From DATGMS01 sp040905145 (GTDB taxonomy: Bacteria > Bacteroidota > Bacteroidia > Cytophagales > Cyclobacteriaceae), in NCBI GenBank assembly GCA_040905145.1, contig JBBDSC010000158.1:1-27563 (forward strand): a stretch of 27,563 nucleotides of DNA. Reading direction: 5' to 3'. The notes under the pieces were generated by a model, which was given only the letters and a program-made list of their open reading frames with translations, did not search any database and was not told the origin of the DNA. Positions within the stretch are counted from its first letter, which is position 1. Every line of letters starts with the position of its first letter. The position numbers were made by a program, and so were the translations under genes. Below, in pieces: positions 16,220 to 25,648 of the stretch.

Positions 16220-18811
16220 ATGACAGATGGACTGACTATTTCCACCCAAAAACCCAGCAACCCGGCTTTTGATTACCAAGAGCTGAGAAAACTAGGTATT
16301 GAACATATAGAAAAGACGGCTTCCGCCATATGGACGGATTACAATATTCACGACCCCGGAATAACCACCCTGGAATTTTTGTGCTATGCCATTACAGATC
16401 TGAGCTATCGCACCGAATTTTCTATTCCGGATTTGTTAGCCACCCAAAATGACACGGTTGAAAATATTCATAAGCACTTTATATCGGCCAAAAAAATATT
16501 TCCTAATAAAGCGGTCACTGTAAATGATTACCGCAAGCTACTGATAGAAATAAAAAAAATAAAAAATGCCTGGATCAGCCAGGACACTAAAACGGTATAT
16601 GCTGACCAGATTAACAAAAAATTATCCCATACCCAGCCCAACAGCAGAAAATGGGAAAAGGTAACCTTGCGTGGTTATTATCAGGTATTGCTTGAGTTTG
16701 ACACCATTGTGGCAGATGAAGAAAAAGAAGAAATAAAGCGAGAAGTTAAAAAAGTATTGATGGACAACCGTAACCTATGCGAAGATTTCACTAAAATAAA
16801 TGAGGTTAAAAAGGAGGAATTCAGACTGTGCAGCGAAATAGAGATCGCATCCAATGCCGATCCGATTCAACTGTTGGCAAAGGTGTTTTTCAATATTCAA
16901 GTGCACCTTACCCCCTTGGTTAAATTTTACAGGCTTGCTGAACTGTTGGCTCAGAATTATACCACTGATAAAATTTTTGAAGGATCCCTTCTTGAACATG
17001 GTTTTATTAAAGAGGAAGAACTAATAGATTCCAAATTGAAGACGGAAATATACCTCAGTGATATTATTCACCAAATATTAGAGATAGAAGGAGTGGCTAA
17101 TATTATAGATATACAACTGAATGCACTGGCTGCAAAAGAAAAAAACACCGTCAAACAAAAAAAATGGGTCATTGATGTTACAGACGAAAGCCAGCCTATT
17201 ATCAGCATTTTCGGATCAAAAATAGTCTTATATAAGGAAGGAATGCCTTTCCGCCCTGAACTGAACAGGGTAAAACAGCGATTTGATGAGTTGATGGATG
17301 CTTATATTTCAGCTAATGAAGAGATAACTACTGAGGACCTCAGATTTGAAACAGGGACCTATCGCAATATTAACAGTTACTATTCTATTCAGAACCATTA
17401 CCCGCAAACTTACGGAATAAGCCATTGGGGATTGCCGAAGGATGCTTCGACTGAAAGAAAATATCAGGCAAAACAGCTACAGGGGTATTTATATTTCTTT
17501 GATCAGCAATTGGCCAATTACCTCGCCCAACTTTCGAACATCAACAAACTTTTTTCACTACAGGAGGATGTCAAGCAAACTTATTTTACCCAACTGGCTA
17601 ATGATTTTATAGATGCCAACAGTTTATTTACACTTCCTTTAAATGAAATTAAAGAAAACATCCAGAAAGCTGCAGAAAATCCGGAAACTTTTGATCAGCG
17701 ACGAAACCTTTTCCTTGATCACCTGCTCTCCAGGTTTTCTGAATCGTTTTTTGATTATGTGAATATCTTACATGACCATTTTCCAGCAATCAACGGAAAA
17801 GAACTTATTCAAACGAAAATACAGTTCCTGAAAAATTATCCAGAGTACAGCAGCAAACGATTTGCCGCCTTCAATATTACAAATGACCTCCAATGGAATA
17901 GTGATAATACAAGCGGTCAGGAAAAAAGACTGCAAAGCCTCCTAGGCATTAGCGATATAAATCGCCGCTCTTTGGTTAACATGTTTTCCGTAATAAAAAG
18001 AGATTCGGAGAGTGGTGCCAATCCTTTTTATTTTGAATTGATTGATAACCGTTCCGGAAACACTCTTATGGTAGCTGCAGAAAAATTTCCATCCGAAGAA
18101 ACAGCGGAAAGACAATTGGCCGCGATATTTGATTTGGGTAAAGACTTTTCCCTGTTCAGTATCCGGGCCACAGGGGACAATTCCCTGTTTATAATTGAAT
18201 TGAAAGATAGAACTGGCAATGTGCTTGGTGTAAGTCCTGTCTTTCATACACAGGAAGAAGCCATGACAGGTTTGACAGGCGTGCATACATTGCTTACAAA
18301 AAACCGAAGCGAAGAAGGGATATTCTTAATTGAGAACCTTTTGCTTTTACCAGATGAAAAGGTAATTGGATCTCCTGTTGAACCCAATGATGAAGGAGCT
18401 TTTATGCCTATTTGTGTTGATGAAAACTGCGAAGATTGTGACGGCTACGATCCCTATTCTTTCCGTATAAACATTATCCTTCCAGCCTATGCAGGCAGGT
18501 TCTTGAATTTGAATTTTCGCCGCTATTGTGAACGCATCATCCGTATGGAAACACCTGCCCATATTTTTCCCAAAATATGCTGGGTAAATAATGAGCAGCT
18601 GCAGGAATTTGAAAAAGCCTATCAAGACTGGCTGCAGGTAAAAGCAGGATTGTCAGATGATGGGGATGGTGCCAGACTGAAGCGTTTTATTCATATACTG
18701 ACGACATTGAAAACAGTTTATCCGCCGGCCAGGTTGCAGGATTGCAGCAGTTTGGAAGAGCGCCAGCTTTTCTTATTAAGCCAAAATGCATTAGGAACTC
18801 TTAAAAATTAA
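16220..18811 (+). CDS. Afp12-like baseplate wedge protein
   Basis: This 863-residue protein follows the baseplate J-like gene by 5 bp, in the position of afp12. The N-terminal segment with IWTDYNIHDPGITTLEFLCYAITDLSYRT, the FDQQLANYLAQLSN block near residue 435, and a C-terminal FRINIILPAYAGRFLNLNFRRYCERIIRMETPAHIFPKICW block are features I associate with this eCIS wedge family. A Cys cluster C-x4-C-x2-C (Cys732, 737, 740) precedes that last block and could bind metal. The protein likely pairs with the J-like protein in the wedge, by analogy with gp6/gp7. No membrane segments are seen. Confidence 0.85.
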   Translation: MTDGLTISTQKPSNPAFDYQELRKLGIEHIEKTASAIWTDYNIHDPGITTLEFLCYAITDLSYRTEFSIPDLLATQNDTVENIHKHFISAKKIFPNKAVTVNDYRKLLIEIKKIKNAWISQDTKTVYADQINKKLSHTQPNSRKWEKVTLRGYYQVLLEFDTIVADEEKEEIKREVKKVLMDNRNLCEDFTKINEVKKEEFRLCSEIEIASNADPIQLLAKVFFNIQVHLTPLVKFYRLAELLAQNYTTDKIFEGSLLEHGFIKEEELIDSKLKTEIYLSDIIHQILEIEGVANIIDIQLNALAAKEKNTVKQKKWVIDVTDESQPIISIFGSKIVLYKEGMPFRPELNRVKQRFDELMDAYISANEEITTEDLRFETGTYRNINSYYSIQNHYPQTYGISHWGLPKDASTERKYQAKQLQGYLYFFDQQLANYLAQLSNINKLFSLQEDVKQTYFTQLANDFIDANSLFTLPLNEIKENIQKAAENPETFDQRRNLFLDHLLSRFSESFFDYVNILHDHFPAINGKELIQTKIQFLKNYPEYSSKRFAAFNITNDLQWNSDNTSGQEKRLQSLLGISDINRRSLVNMFSVIKRDSESGANPFYFELIDNRSGNTLMVAAEKFPSEETAERQLAAIFDLGKDFSLFSIRATGDNSLFIIELKDRTGNVLGVSPVFHTQEEAMTGLTGVHTLLTKNRSEEGIFLIENLLLLPDEKVIGSPVEPNDEGAFMPICVDENCEDCDGYDPYSFRINIILPAYAGRFLNLNFRRYCERIIRMETPAHIFPKICWVNNEQLQEFEKAYQDWLQVKAGLSDDGDGARLKRFIHILTTLKTVYPPARLQDCSSLEERQLFLLSQNALGTLKN

Positions 18812-18815
18812 AATC

Positions 18816-21599
18816 ATGGGTAATATATTAGAAAACATCAGTAAAGATAATACCCGCTTTACTATTTTTGAAAATGATCAGGTTTTGACTGCTGACCAGT
18901 TAAATGATCTTTTCAATTTCCTGGATGTCCAATCAAGGATCACCCGTACCCAGGCCATTGGGGTAGGCATCATATGCGGTCTGGAAATTGGCATGCTGGA
19001 AAATAAGGAAATCGTTTTGTCCAAAGGGTCTGCCATTACCACAGATGGTGATTTGCTACTTGTCCAAAATGACCTTAAGTTTGATCAGTATGAATTATTC
19101 GAGGACGTCAACGCCCATTATCCTTTTTTTCGGATGAACAATGAACAGGTCATCCCTCTTTATGGTTTAAGCCGGAGTGAGCATGGCATTCCCGTTACCG
19201 GGAAAGAACTTGCTCATTTGGAAGAGACCTCCGGCACCGTCTTACAAGATTACGTGGGGATTCTTTATCTGGAGGACTATAACAATGATCCTGATATTTG
19301 TACAGGTACGGATTGCGACAACAAAGGAATTGAAGCCTCCAAAGAACTTAAAGTGGTTTTAATAAATAAAAATAATATTCAGCTACTATTACAAAGTATT
19401 CCTCCTTCCAATAAGGAATATTTTTCCATGACCCCAATAAGCGTGCCGAGGATTAGAATTCAAACAACTATTAATACCTTCCAAGAACTCAGAGATGCCT
19501 TTAATAATGTCCTTTCTGTAAAAGAGGTAATCAAGCAAAAGTTGGTCGAGGCATACCAGGTTTGTAAATTAATGTTAGATGATGAATTTGAGAGCGGCGA
19601 TCCTACTTCACAATGGAACACAGCTTTGGATACCCATTTTAACATCGCAAATACCATTTATGCCCAATATTTATATGATTTTGTCAGAGACCTTAGTTAT
19701 GCGTATAACGAGATGCGGGAAACCCTCTTTTCGGGACATGGAATGTGCTGTCCGGATGTGGGCTTCTTTCCCAAGCATGTACTATTGGGAGAGGTCAAAC
19801 CTGCTTTCATCAAACCTTCAACCTTCCCAACAAGTCCCATATCAAGTCCTCTTTCCAGTCCTATTACAGCCTCTGAATTCCGGGGCATCGCCAATACCTC
19901 CATAAGCGCCCGTCTACTGAATAATAAGTTCTCCCCATTCAAACTACATTTTGATGCAGGCACCGTGGTACGAAGATTTAATCGCATTCACATTGACCTG
20001 GAGTACCGTCATCGATTTTATGAATCCCCCATTTTAAATCAAGGAACTGAAAATATCCAGGAGACCAGATTTTGTTTTATGCGGATAAATTCTTTAATCA
20101 AAAATTTTAAAGTGCCCGCCGCAGAAGAAATACAAAACGTGGAGCAAAGCCTTAAAATCACTCCCAGCCATTTTGAGGACAAACCATTGGGGGATAGAAG
20201 CATTCCTTTTTATTACCGTTTCACAAGAGATTTGCCGGTCAACCTTTACTGGAACTTCAAGGCGAATGTGAGAAAAAAAGAGGATCAGATATATTCCTAT
20301 AACTCAATTGAATATTCAAATAATCCATCTATCCATTCCCCTTTGCTTTTTGACATCCTTCCATTTGGTTTTTTTAGAGTGGAAGGACATATTGGATTCA
20401 AATATCAAGAAGTCGAAAGAGTACTCGATAGGTTAATTCTTGAACATAACCTGCCATTCAACGTGATTACGGTGCAGGTAGAACGTATCCCTGATACTAT
20501 TCCCAGAAGGCCGTGGTATTTCCCAGAAGTATATTTACAAGAGGCTATGGTTAGGAATACTTTTTTGGACCATTTGAACCAGGTGGATTTTGTCAATACC
20601 AGTTTAAAAGAAAAAACTCAAACCCCAGAATTGGAAAATACTAATCTAAACCTTTCTATTACCAGTTTTTCAAATGCCAAAAACAAGCTTCTTACTTATC
20701 AGCCGATGACCAAGAAGGAATTTAATATTGAAACCTTCCAAGCTGATGTGAAAAGTGTGATCGATGCTTCCACCGATGTAAAGGCACAGACCAAGAAATA
20801 TGACTTCGCGCATACAGCCGTACCGCATGACTTTGTTATTAATACCGATATTGTGAATAAAGCTGATCTTATAGCTGATCTCATTAAAAAAAAGGAAGAC
20901 AAAAAAAAAGAAGACCTGATGTTGGGCAATTTTATGAAGCGAAACCCTGGCCTGGAGCATGCAGGCGGGGTTTTGCGCGGCGGTACCTTTGTTCTGGCTT
21001 ATACTTCCCATGATGAAATAGTAGTTGCAGATTTTATGTTGCCCTATTTTGTGACAGATAAAGATATTGTACCAGAACCGCCGGTCATTAAACCATTACC
21101 AATCCCGGAAAAAGGAAAATTAGACCTCAACAAAATATTTTTAGCCAAACCCCTTTACCAGGTTGATATAGAAGCTGTAACCAGCCAATATGATGAAAAA
21201 TTCATTGGATTTAAAAAATCTTTAGACAATAACGAAAAATTATTTGATAAGGTGGTGAAGATAAATGTTCCTTCCGGCATCCAGCCTGGTATAGCTGTTA
21301 ATCCAGTTGCAAATTCGGAAGTGTGGGATGCTTTTTATAAATTGAAAATGGAAACAGAAGCCCTGAGCCCTGAGGATCCATTAAGGAGTGGCAAAGAAAT
21401 GGAGCTGGTGGAGGCTTCCAAAAAGGCAATAAATGAGATGGAGCAACAAGATGTTACATCTGACCCCCAATTGACTTTGCATGCTAAAGGTCATGCCGCA
21501 GAATTATATCGGACTTTGAATCTAACAAAAACAGTCGATCCGGGAGAAGTCTCTGCTTTATTAGGTAAGGTTGATAATATGACTTTTATGAAATTTTAA
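18816..21599 (+). CDS. Large eCIS structural protein of unknown function, in the afp13 (fibre) position
   Basis: This 927-residue protein has no domain I can name. It starts with a helical FENDQVLTADQLNDLFNFLDVQSRI segment followed by GVGIICGLEI, resembling assembly or baseplate proteins. A Pro/Ser-rich linker lies at about 332-353 (FPTSPISSPLSSPI), a Lys-rich stretch at about 690-705, and a HAGGVLRGGTFVLAY motif after it. The gene is coupled closely to its neighbours (4 bp before, 7 bp after) and sits between the Afp12-like and tape-measure genes, where Afp encodes its receptor-binding fibre. It does not show recognisable fibre repeats. It may be a baseplate periphery or fibre-anchoring protein. 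Runs of eight and nine A occur at 20886-20909. Confidence 0.7.
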   Translation: MGNILENISKDNTRFTIFENDQVLTADQLNDLFNFLDVQSRITRTQAIGVGIICGLEIGMLENKEIVLSKGSAITTDGDLLLVQNDLKFDQYELFEDVNAHYPFFRMNNEQVIPLYGLSRSEHGIPVTGKELAHLEETSGTVLQDYVGILYLEDYNNDPDICTGTDCDNKGIEASKELKVVLINKNNIQLLLQSIPPSNKEYFSMTPISVPRIRIQTTINTFQELRDAFNNVLSVKEVIKQKLVEAYQVCKLMLDDEFESGDPTSQWNTALDTHFNIANTIYAQYLYDFVRDLSYAYNEMRETLFSGHGMCCPDVGFFPKHVLLGEVKPAFIKPSTFPTSPISSPLSSPITASEFRGIANTSISARLLNNKFSPFKLHFDAGTVVRRFNRIHIDLEYRHRFYESPILNQGTENIQETRFCFMRINSLIKNFKVPAAEEIQNVEQSLKITPSHFEDKPLGDRSIPFYYRFTRDLPVNLYWNFKANVRKKEDQIYSYNSIEYSNNPSIHSPLLFDILPFGFFRVEGHIGFKYQEVERVLDRLILEHNLPFNVITVQVERIPDTIPRRPWYFPEVYLQEAMVRNTFLDHLNQVDFVNTSLKEKTQTPELENTNLNLSITSFSNAKNKLLTYQPMTKKEFNIETFQADVKSVIDASTDVKAQTKKYDFAHTAVPHDFVINTDIVNKADLIADLIKKKEDKKKEDLMLGNFMKRNPGLEHAGGVLRGGTFVLAYTSHDEIVVADFMLPYFVTDKDIVPEPPVIKPLPIPEKGKLDLNKIFLAKPLYQVDIEAVTSQYDEKFIGFKKSLDNNEKLFDKVVKINVPSGIQPGIAVNPVANSEVWDAFYKLKMETEALSPEDPLRSGKEMELVEASKKAINEMEQQDVTSDPQLTLHAKGHAAELYRTLNLTKTVDPGEVSALLGKVDNMTFMKF

Positions 21600-21606
21600 T
21601 AAGCAA

Positions 21607-23184
21607 ATGGCTGGCAGTCTATTGATACGGAAAGAGATCATTCGTTTACATGCATCTGACGAGCAGTTAGCGCTAAGACTACAAAGACTTTTTAAGGATA
21701 AACTACAGCATGACCTTCAAGAGATGATGGAACGTGTTTTCGACCAGGCTTCCACTTCAGAACTTTATATAAATATTGATAAATTGAGCCTTGATTTAGG
21801 TGTACTTCAGGCGGATGTATTTGAACAGCAATTTGTAAAAGAGGTTGAGCCTAAACTGGCAAATGAACTACGCAGACAGCTACAGGATTATTTGGAGCCG
21901 ATTAATGATGCAGACCAACTACGTAGATTTTATGACGACACCCCTGTGGCTGCTCCTTCTTTGCAATTGAATTCAGCCGGTGAGCAGAGATTAAATGCAT
22001 TGTTGTTTTTTCTGGAAAATGGAATATATCCCTGGTGGTACCAAAATGAAAACCCTCAAGCACCAGAAGCTCTATTGGAAATGATGATGGCTAATCAGGC
22101 AGAAAATTTGATCCTAAGGATCATTTCTTTCAAAAACAGTAAGACCAATCAAACCTTTCAAAACATTTTATCACGCTTGTTTACTTACTTAGATGAATTG
22201 AAATATCTTGAAATCATAAATATTTTAGTTAAATTATATAATGATCAAAGGCTAATTCAAAACACCGAAGCAATAATTTCCCATGTCGAAGAAATTACAG
22301 AATCTATATTAGTCAAAGGCTCGATTCCCCTAAAAAAATTTCACCAAACTCTTTTTAAATTTATTTTAACGCATGCATCCGACTCAAATGAAAATTTTAT
22401 ATATCATTTTTTAAAATATTTGGTAAACCAAAACAATTCCTCCTTTCCTACTCTTAACAATGGTCCAAAAGTCTCTTTGGGTGCAAGTGATTTCGAAGCA
22501 GCATTGTTGAAAATTATTAAAGAATTCGGAGATAAAGCAGCCCTGCAAAAAAAAGGCAGCCCTCAAGGTGACCTGCCGAAAAAAGGAAACCCCGACCTGG
22601 AAGCAGCTAAAGAAGGAGGGGATGCCATCCAACAACCAAACCCGATACCAGAAGAAAAAAAACCTGCCACGCCCGAAATTTTAGAAGCTATTTATATTCA
22701 TAATGCAGGTCTGGTGCTATTGCATCCCTTTCTCCCCGCTTTCTTTGCCGAAGCAGGGCTTTTATCCAAAAAGCATATTTTTTTATCCGGAGAGGCACAG
22801 CAAAAAGCAGCCGTGCTGCTTTACTACATGCAGTCTGGAGAGGCACAGTACAAGGAATGGGAAATGCCTTTTAACAAGATTTTATGCGGCTTCGATCATC
22901 GGGAGGTGCTAGCAGAAGGAATTGTAATCACGGATACGGACAAGCAGAATTGCGAGCAGTTATTACGGGCGGTAGTCAATCATTGGGAAGCCTTAAAAGG
23001 TGCCAGCATACAGGCGCTACAAAATACTTTTTTATTGCACGAGGGAAAAATCAGTTGGAAGGAATGCTTCTGGTTGATACAGGTTGAAAGATCCGGTGCT
23101 GATATCCTTTTGGACAAACTTCCTTGGGGTTATAGTACTATTAAATTCCCTTGGCTGGAAAATATAATCCATACGGAATGGTAA
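21607..23184 (+). CDS. eCIS tape measure protein (Afp14-like, CIS_TMP family)
   Basis: This 525-residue protein matches the contractile injection system tape-measure family. The N-terminal block (IRLHASDEQLALRLQRLFKDKLQHDLQEMMERVFD, then LYINIDKLSLDLGVL) and the C-terminal block (IYIHNAGLVLLHPFLPAFFAEAGLL) are the family signatures. Between them lies a helical region ending in a Pro/Lys/Gly-rich linker (about 315-350), whose length would set tube length. The protein would fill the tube lumen or scaffold tube growth until firing. Its stop overlaps the start of the AAA+ gene by 7 bp, the order found in afp14-afp15. Confidence 0.9.
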   Translation: MAGSLLIRKEIIRLHASDEQLALRLQRLFKDKLQHDLQEMMERVFDQASTSELYINIDKLSLDLGVLQADVFEQQFVKEVEPKLANELRRQLQDYLEPINDADQLRRFYDDTPVAAPSLQLNSAGEQRLNALLFFLENGIYPWWYQNENPQAPEALLEMMMANQAENLILRIISFKNSKTNQTFQNILSRLFTYLDELKYLEIINILVKLYNDQRLIQNTEAIISHVEEITESILVKGSIPLKKFHQTLFKFILTHASDSNENFIYHFLKYLVNQNNSSFPTLNNGPKVSLGASDFEAALLKIIKEFGDKAALQKKGSPQGDLPKKGNPDLEAAKEGGDAIQQPNPIPEEKKPATPEILEAIYIHNAGLVLLHPFLPAFFAEAGLLSKKHIFLSGEAQQKAAVLLYYMQSGEAQYKEWEMPFNKILCGFDHREVLAEGIVITDTDKQNCEQLLRAVVNHWEALKGASIQALQNTFLLHEGKISWKECFWLIQVERSGADILLDKLPWGYSTIKFPWLENIIHTEW

Positions 23185-24551
23185 ATCACGAAGCCATATT
23201 AACCAAGGATCCGTACCACCTGAACGCCATTGATATCTTAAAGGAAATTGAATGGTTTAACAAAGTGTTGGAAGTAAGAATGAAGTTGCATTTCAATGAA
23301 GAAAGTGAGTTTGAAAACATTCATGAAATTACCCCACCAGATCATCCCAGGCAGAATTCTGTTTTTGCAGAATTTCTACATTTTTATCACTTGTCCTTTA
23401 GTGAGCGTTTAGTATTAATGCTTGTCTTGCTTCCCCATATTTACCCTCAATCATTGGATGCGTTTTTTGCCCGCAACCCTTCCACTGAAAGGGGATTTAC
23501 CGAATTTGGAGGCTTAAAGGGTGGCGCGCACAGTGGCTTTTTACCTACAGGAGAAACGGTTTTTTTTTTATTGGCAGGAAATGATTTAAGTAAGCGTTTT
23601 AAACTTCAGCAGCTGTTCGATGAAGAGCATATTTTTAGGACCCACAAAATATTATGGGTTTCTTCTCCTCCCTCCAATGAACCTTTTTTTAGCGGGCAAC
23701 TGCTGATCAATGAAGAGTACGTGGATTTTTTTACAGGGGGAAAATTGCGCAAACCTACCTTCAGTATGGATTTTCCTGCAAAAAAGATCACCACTTCTTT
23801 TGATTGGGATGACCTGATACTGGATTCGCATACCATGCAGCAACTCAATGACATCATCATTTGGCTGGAGCATGGCAGTAAATTGATGAACGAGTGGGAG
23901 ATGAAGAAAAAAATCAAGCCTGGTTATAAAGCTTTATTCCATGGCCCCCCGGGAACGGGCAAAACGCTTACTGCAGGATTATTTGGAAAAATGACCAATA
24001 AAGAAGTTTACCGTATCGATCTTTCCATGGTTATTTCCAAGTACATTGGTGAAACAGAAAAGAACCTGGAGAAGGTTTTTGCAAAAGCCGAGCATAAAAA
24101 CTGGATTTTATTTTTTGATGAAGCGGATGCTTTGTTTGGAAAAAGGACATCCATATCCGATGCCCATGATAAATATGCCAACCAGGAAATTGCTTACCTG
24201 CTTCAGCGATTGGAAGACTATAACGGCCTGGTCATTCTTTCTTCTAACATGAGGAGCAATGTAGATGAAGCCTTTGGCCGAAGGCTACAGTCAATTGTTC
24301 ACTTTCCAATACCTAAATGTTCAGAAAGAATAAAACTATGGCAACAAACTTTCAGCAAGCATTGTGTTTTTGCTGAAGATGTGAACTTGGAAAAGGTGGC
24401 CGAAAAATTTGAACTGGCTGGGGGTTCAATCATCAATATCGTTCAATATACGTCCCTGATGGCATTACAGCGCAATGAAAACATCATTCGATATGCTGAC
24501 CTTTTGGAAGGGATAAAAAAGGAATTTAGGAAGGAAGGGAAAACAATCTGA
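23178..24551 (+). CDS. AAA+ ATPase of the eCIS locus (Afp15-like)
   Basis: This 457-residue protein is an AAA+ ATPase. Walker A is GPPGTGKT (256-263, Lys262) and Walker B is ILFFDEAD (Asp314, Glu315), followed by LFGKR, a sensor-1 region VILSSNMRSN and the arginine-bearing EAFGRRLQ. The first 220 residues form a family-specific N-terminal domain. ATG 23178 overlaps the tape-measure stop; an in-frame TTG at 23151 would extend into that gene and is less likely. The Afp15/Pvc15 ATPase is conserved in eCIS and thought to help load cargo or assemble particles, but is not part of the mature structure. This is the last gene of the structural array. Confidence 0.93.
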   Translation: MVNHEAILTKDPYHLNAIDILKEIEWFNKVLEVRMKLHFNEESEFENIHEITPPDHPRQNSVFAEFLHFYHLSFSERLVLMLVLLPHIYPQSLDAFFARNPSTERGFTEFGGLKGGAHSGFLPTGETVFFLLAGNDLSKRFKLQQLFDEEHIFRTHKILWVSSPPSNEPFFSGQLLINEEYVDFFTGGKLRKPTFSMDFPAKKITTSFDWDDLILDSHTMQQLNDIIIWLEHGSKLMNEWEMKKKIKPGYKALFHGPPGTGKTLTAGLFGKMTNKEVYRIDLSMVISKYIGETEKNLEKVFAKAEHKNWILFFDEADALFGKRTSISDAHDKYANQEIAYLLQRLEDYNGLVILSSNMRSNVDEAFGRRLQSIVHFPIPKCSERIKLWQQTFSKHCVFAEDVNLEKVAEKFELAGGSIINIVQYTSLMALQRNENIIRYADLLEGIKKEFRKEGKTI

Positions 24552-24581
24552 TTTTATGTTCATTTAACTTCCTATTTTACC

Positions 24582-25541
24582 ATGTTATCTATTCAATCAA
24601 GCGCAACCAAAGAGGTTTTGTCCACAGTTCCCGCAGCTTCCCCGGGTCCGGCTATTCATTCCAGATTAACCATTGGTCATGGAAGTGATCCGGCAGAAAG
24701 CGAAGCAGATGCCATTGCGGACAAAGTAACGCAGATGTGGACAGCACCTGTAGTACAGCGAAAATGTGCTGATTGTGAGGAAGAAAAACAGGTAAACCGC
24801 CAACCAATAAACCCTTCAGCAATCCCCNNNNNNNNNNNNNNNNNNNNNNNNNNNNNNNNNNNNNNNNNNNNNNNNNNNNNNNNNNNNNNNNNNNNNNNNN
24901 NNNNNNNNNNNNNNNNNNNNNNNNNNNAGGACAAGGAAAAGGATTCCACCTATTCCCCGGAACCGGAGATTGACTTCAATCTCCTAATGCCCGAATTTCA
25001 GCTTAAGCTTTTCCATTTTTTACTTGAAGCCGATACCAGTAAGGTTCATTTGGATTATCAGACCAGGAAATTTATGGCGGGCCTATCCTACCAGTATGGC
25101 GATGCCCTTTCACTGAATATGCGTTTCGGGGATTTTAAGACCAAACTCGGTTGGACACCAGGTGAAAATAAATTTTCACTCGGCTTAAACCAGGGTGGTT
25201 TTGGTGCCAAATTTTCTGCATCCCCATGGAAAAGCCAATTTGGGTTAGGCCTTACTTACGGGGTTCAATTGCCCATGCTGGACCAGATGAACAGTACTTT
25301 TATGGCGGGAGGAAATTCCGTAGCCCAGATGGGTATGGGAATTCCAGGAGTTTTTAATGATCCAATAGCTTATTACCATCAGTATAAATCCGATATTGAA
25401 AATATTTCCAAAACAGCAGATCTGGTTAAACAGATTACCAAGGCGGGAAAAAGCAAAATCCGTTTTGGCGGCGGTATTTCTTTGACCTATGATCCCATCA
25501 GCCAAATGGTTATTGCTGGGAAAGTCGGTATTTTATTTTAA
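24582..25541 (+). CDS. DUF4157-type eCIS cargo candidate, interrupted by an assembly gap
   Basis: The left part (about 82 residues) carries IGHGSDPAESEADAIADKV then VQRKCADCEEE, the N-terminal signature of DUF4157-bearing eCIS cargo, and breaks off before the expected HExxH core. The right part (about 204 residues after the gap) is beta-rich with repeated Gly/Phe strands (FGDFKTKLGWTPG, FSLGLNQGGFGAKF, FGLGLTYG) and ends IAGKVGILF. I do not recognise the right part; a beta-sheet or membrane-active effector domain is possible. Both flanks are open in compatible frames, but because the 100-N gap is of conventional size this does not prove they are one gene. DUF4157 proteins are established as an eCIS-associated toxin family. 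The gene starts 30 bp after the ATPase gene. Confidence 0.65.
   Translation: MLSIQSSATKEVLSTVPAASPGPAIHSRLTIGHGSDPAESEADAIADKVTQMWTAPVVQRKCADCEEEKQVNRQPINPSAIPXXXXXXXXXXXXXXXXXXXXXXXXXXXXXXXXXXDKEKDSTYSPEPEIDFNLLMPEFQLKLFHFLLEADTSKVHLDYQTRKFMAGLSYQYGDALSLNMRFGDFKTKLGWTPGENKFSLGLNQGGFGAKFSASPWKSQFGLGLTYGVQLPMLDQMNSTFMAGGNSVAQMGMGIPGVFNDPIAYYHQYKSDIENISKTADLVKQITKAGKSKIRFGGGISLTYDPISQMVIAGKVGILF
24828..24927. other. Assembly gap of 100 N
   Basis: Exactly 100 undetermined bases, a length conventionally used for gaps of unknown size. It falls inside the first cargo gene, at the point where the paralogous downstream gene encodes about 120 residues of DUF4157 core. The true missing sequence is therefore probably longer than 100 bases, and similarity between the two cargo genes may have caused the break. 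Confidence 0.98.
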
Positions 25542-25551
25542 GTGCAGCCGT

Positions 25552-25589
25552 GGGAGGCCCTTTCTTCCCTGATTTTTTTATTATTTTTT
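25552..25589 (+). terminator. Probable intrinsic terminator after the first cargo gene
   Basis: GGGAGG (25552-25557) can pair with CTTCCC (25564-25569) across a 6-nt loop, with one G-U wobble, and is followed by T-rich sequence with runs of seven and six T. It starts 11 bases after the stop of the first cargo gene. If active, it separates the second cargo gene, which would then need its own promoter. A weak Bacteroidota-type candidate is TTTG at 25595-25598 with TATTTTCA at 25621-25628 (spacer 22, two mismatches to TAnnTTTG), which I would not rely on. Confidence 0.5.
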
Positions 25590-25648
25590 AGGATTTTGTA
25601 ATCTTTTATACCTTTCCCTCTATTTTCATCGTATATACAAACAGCGCG

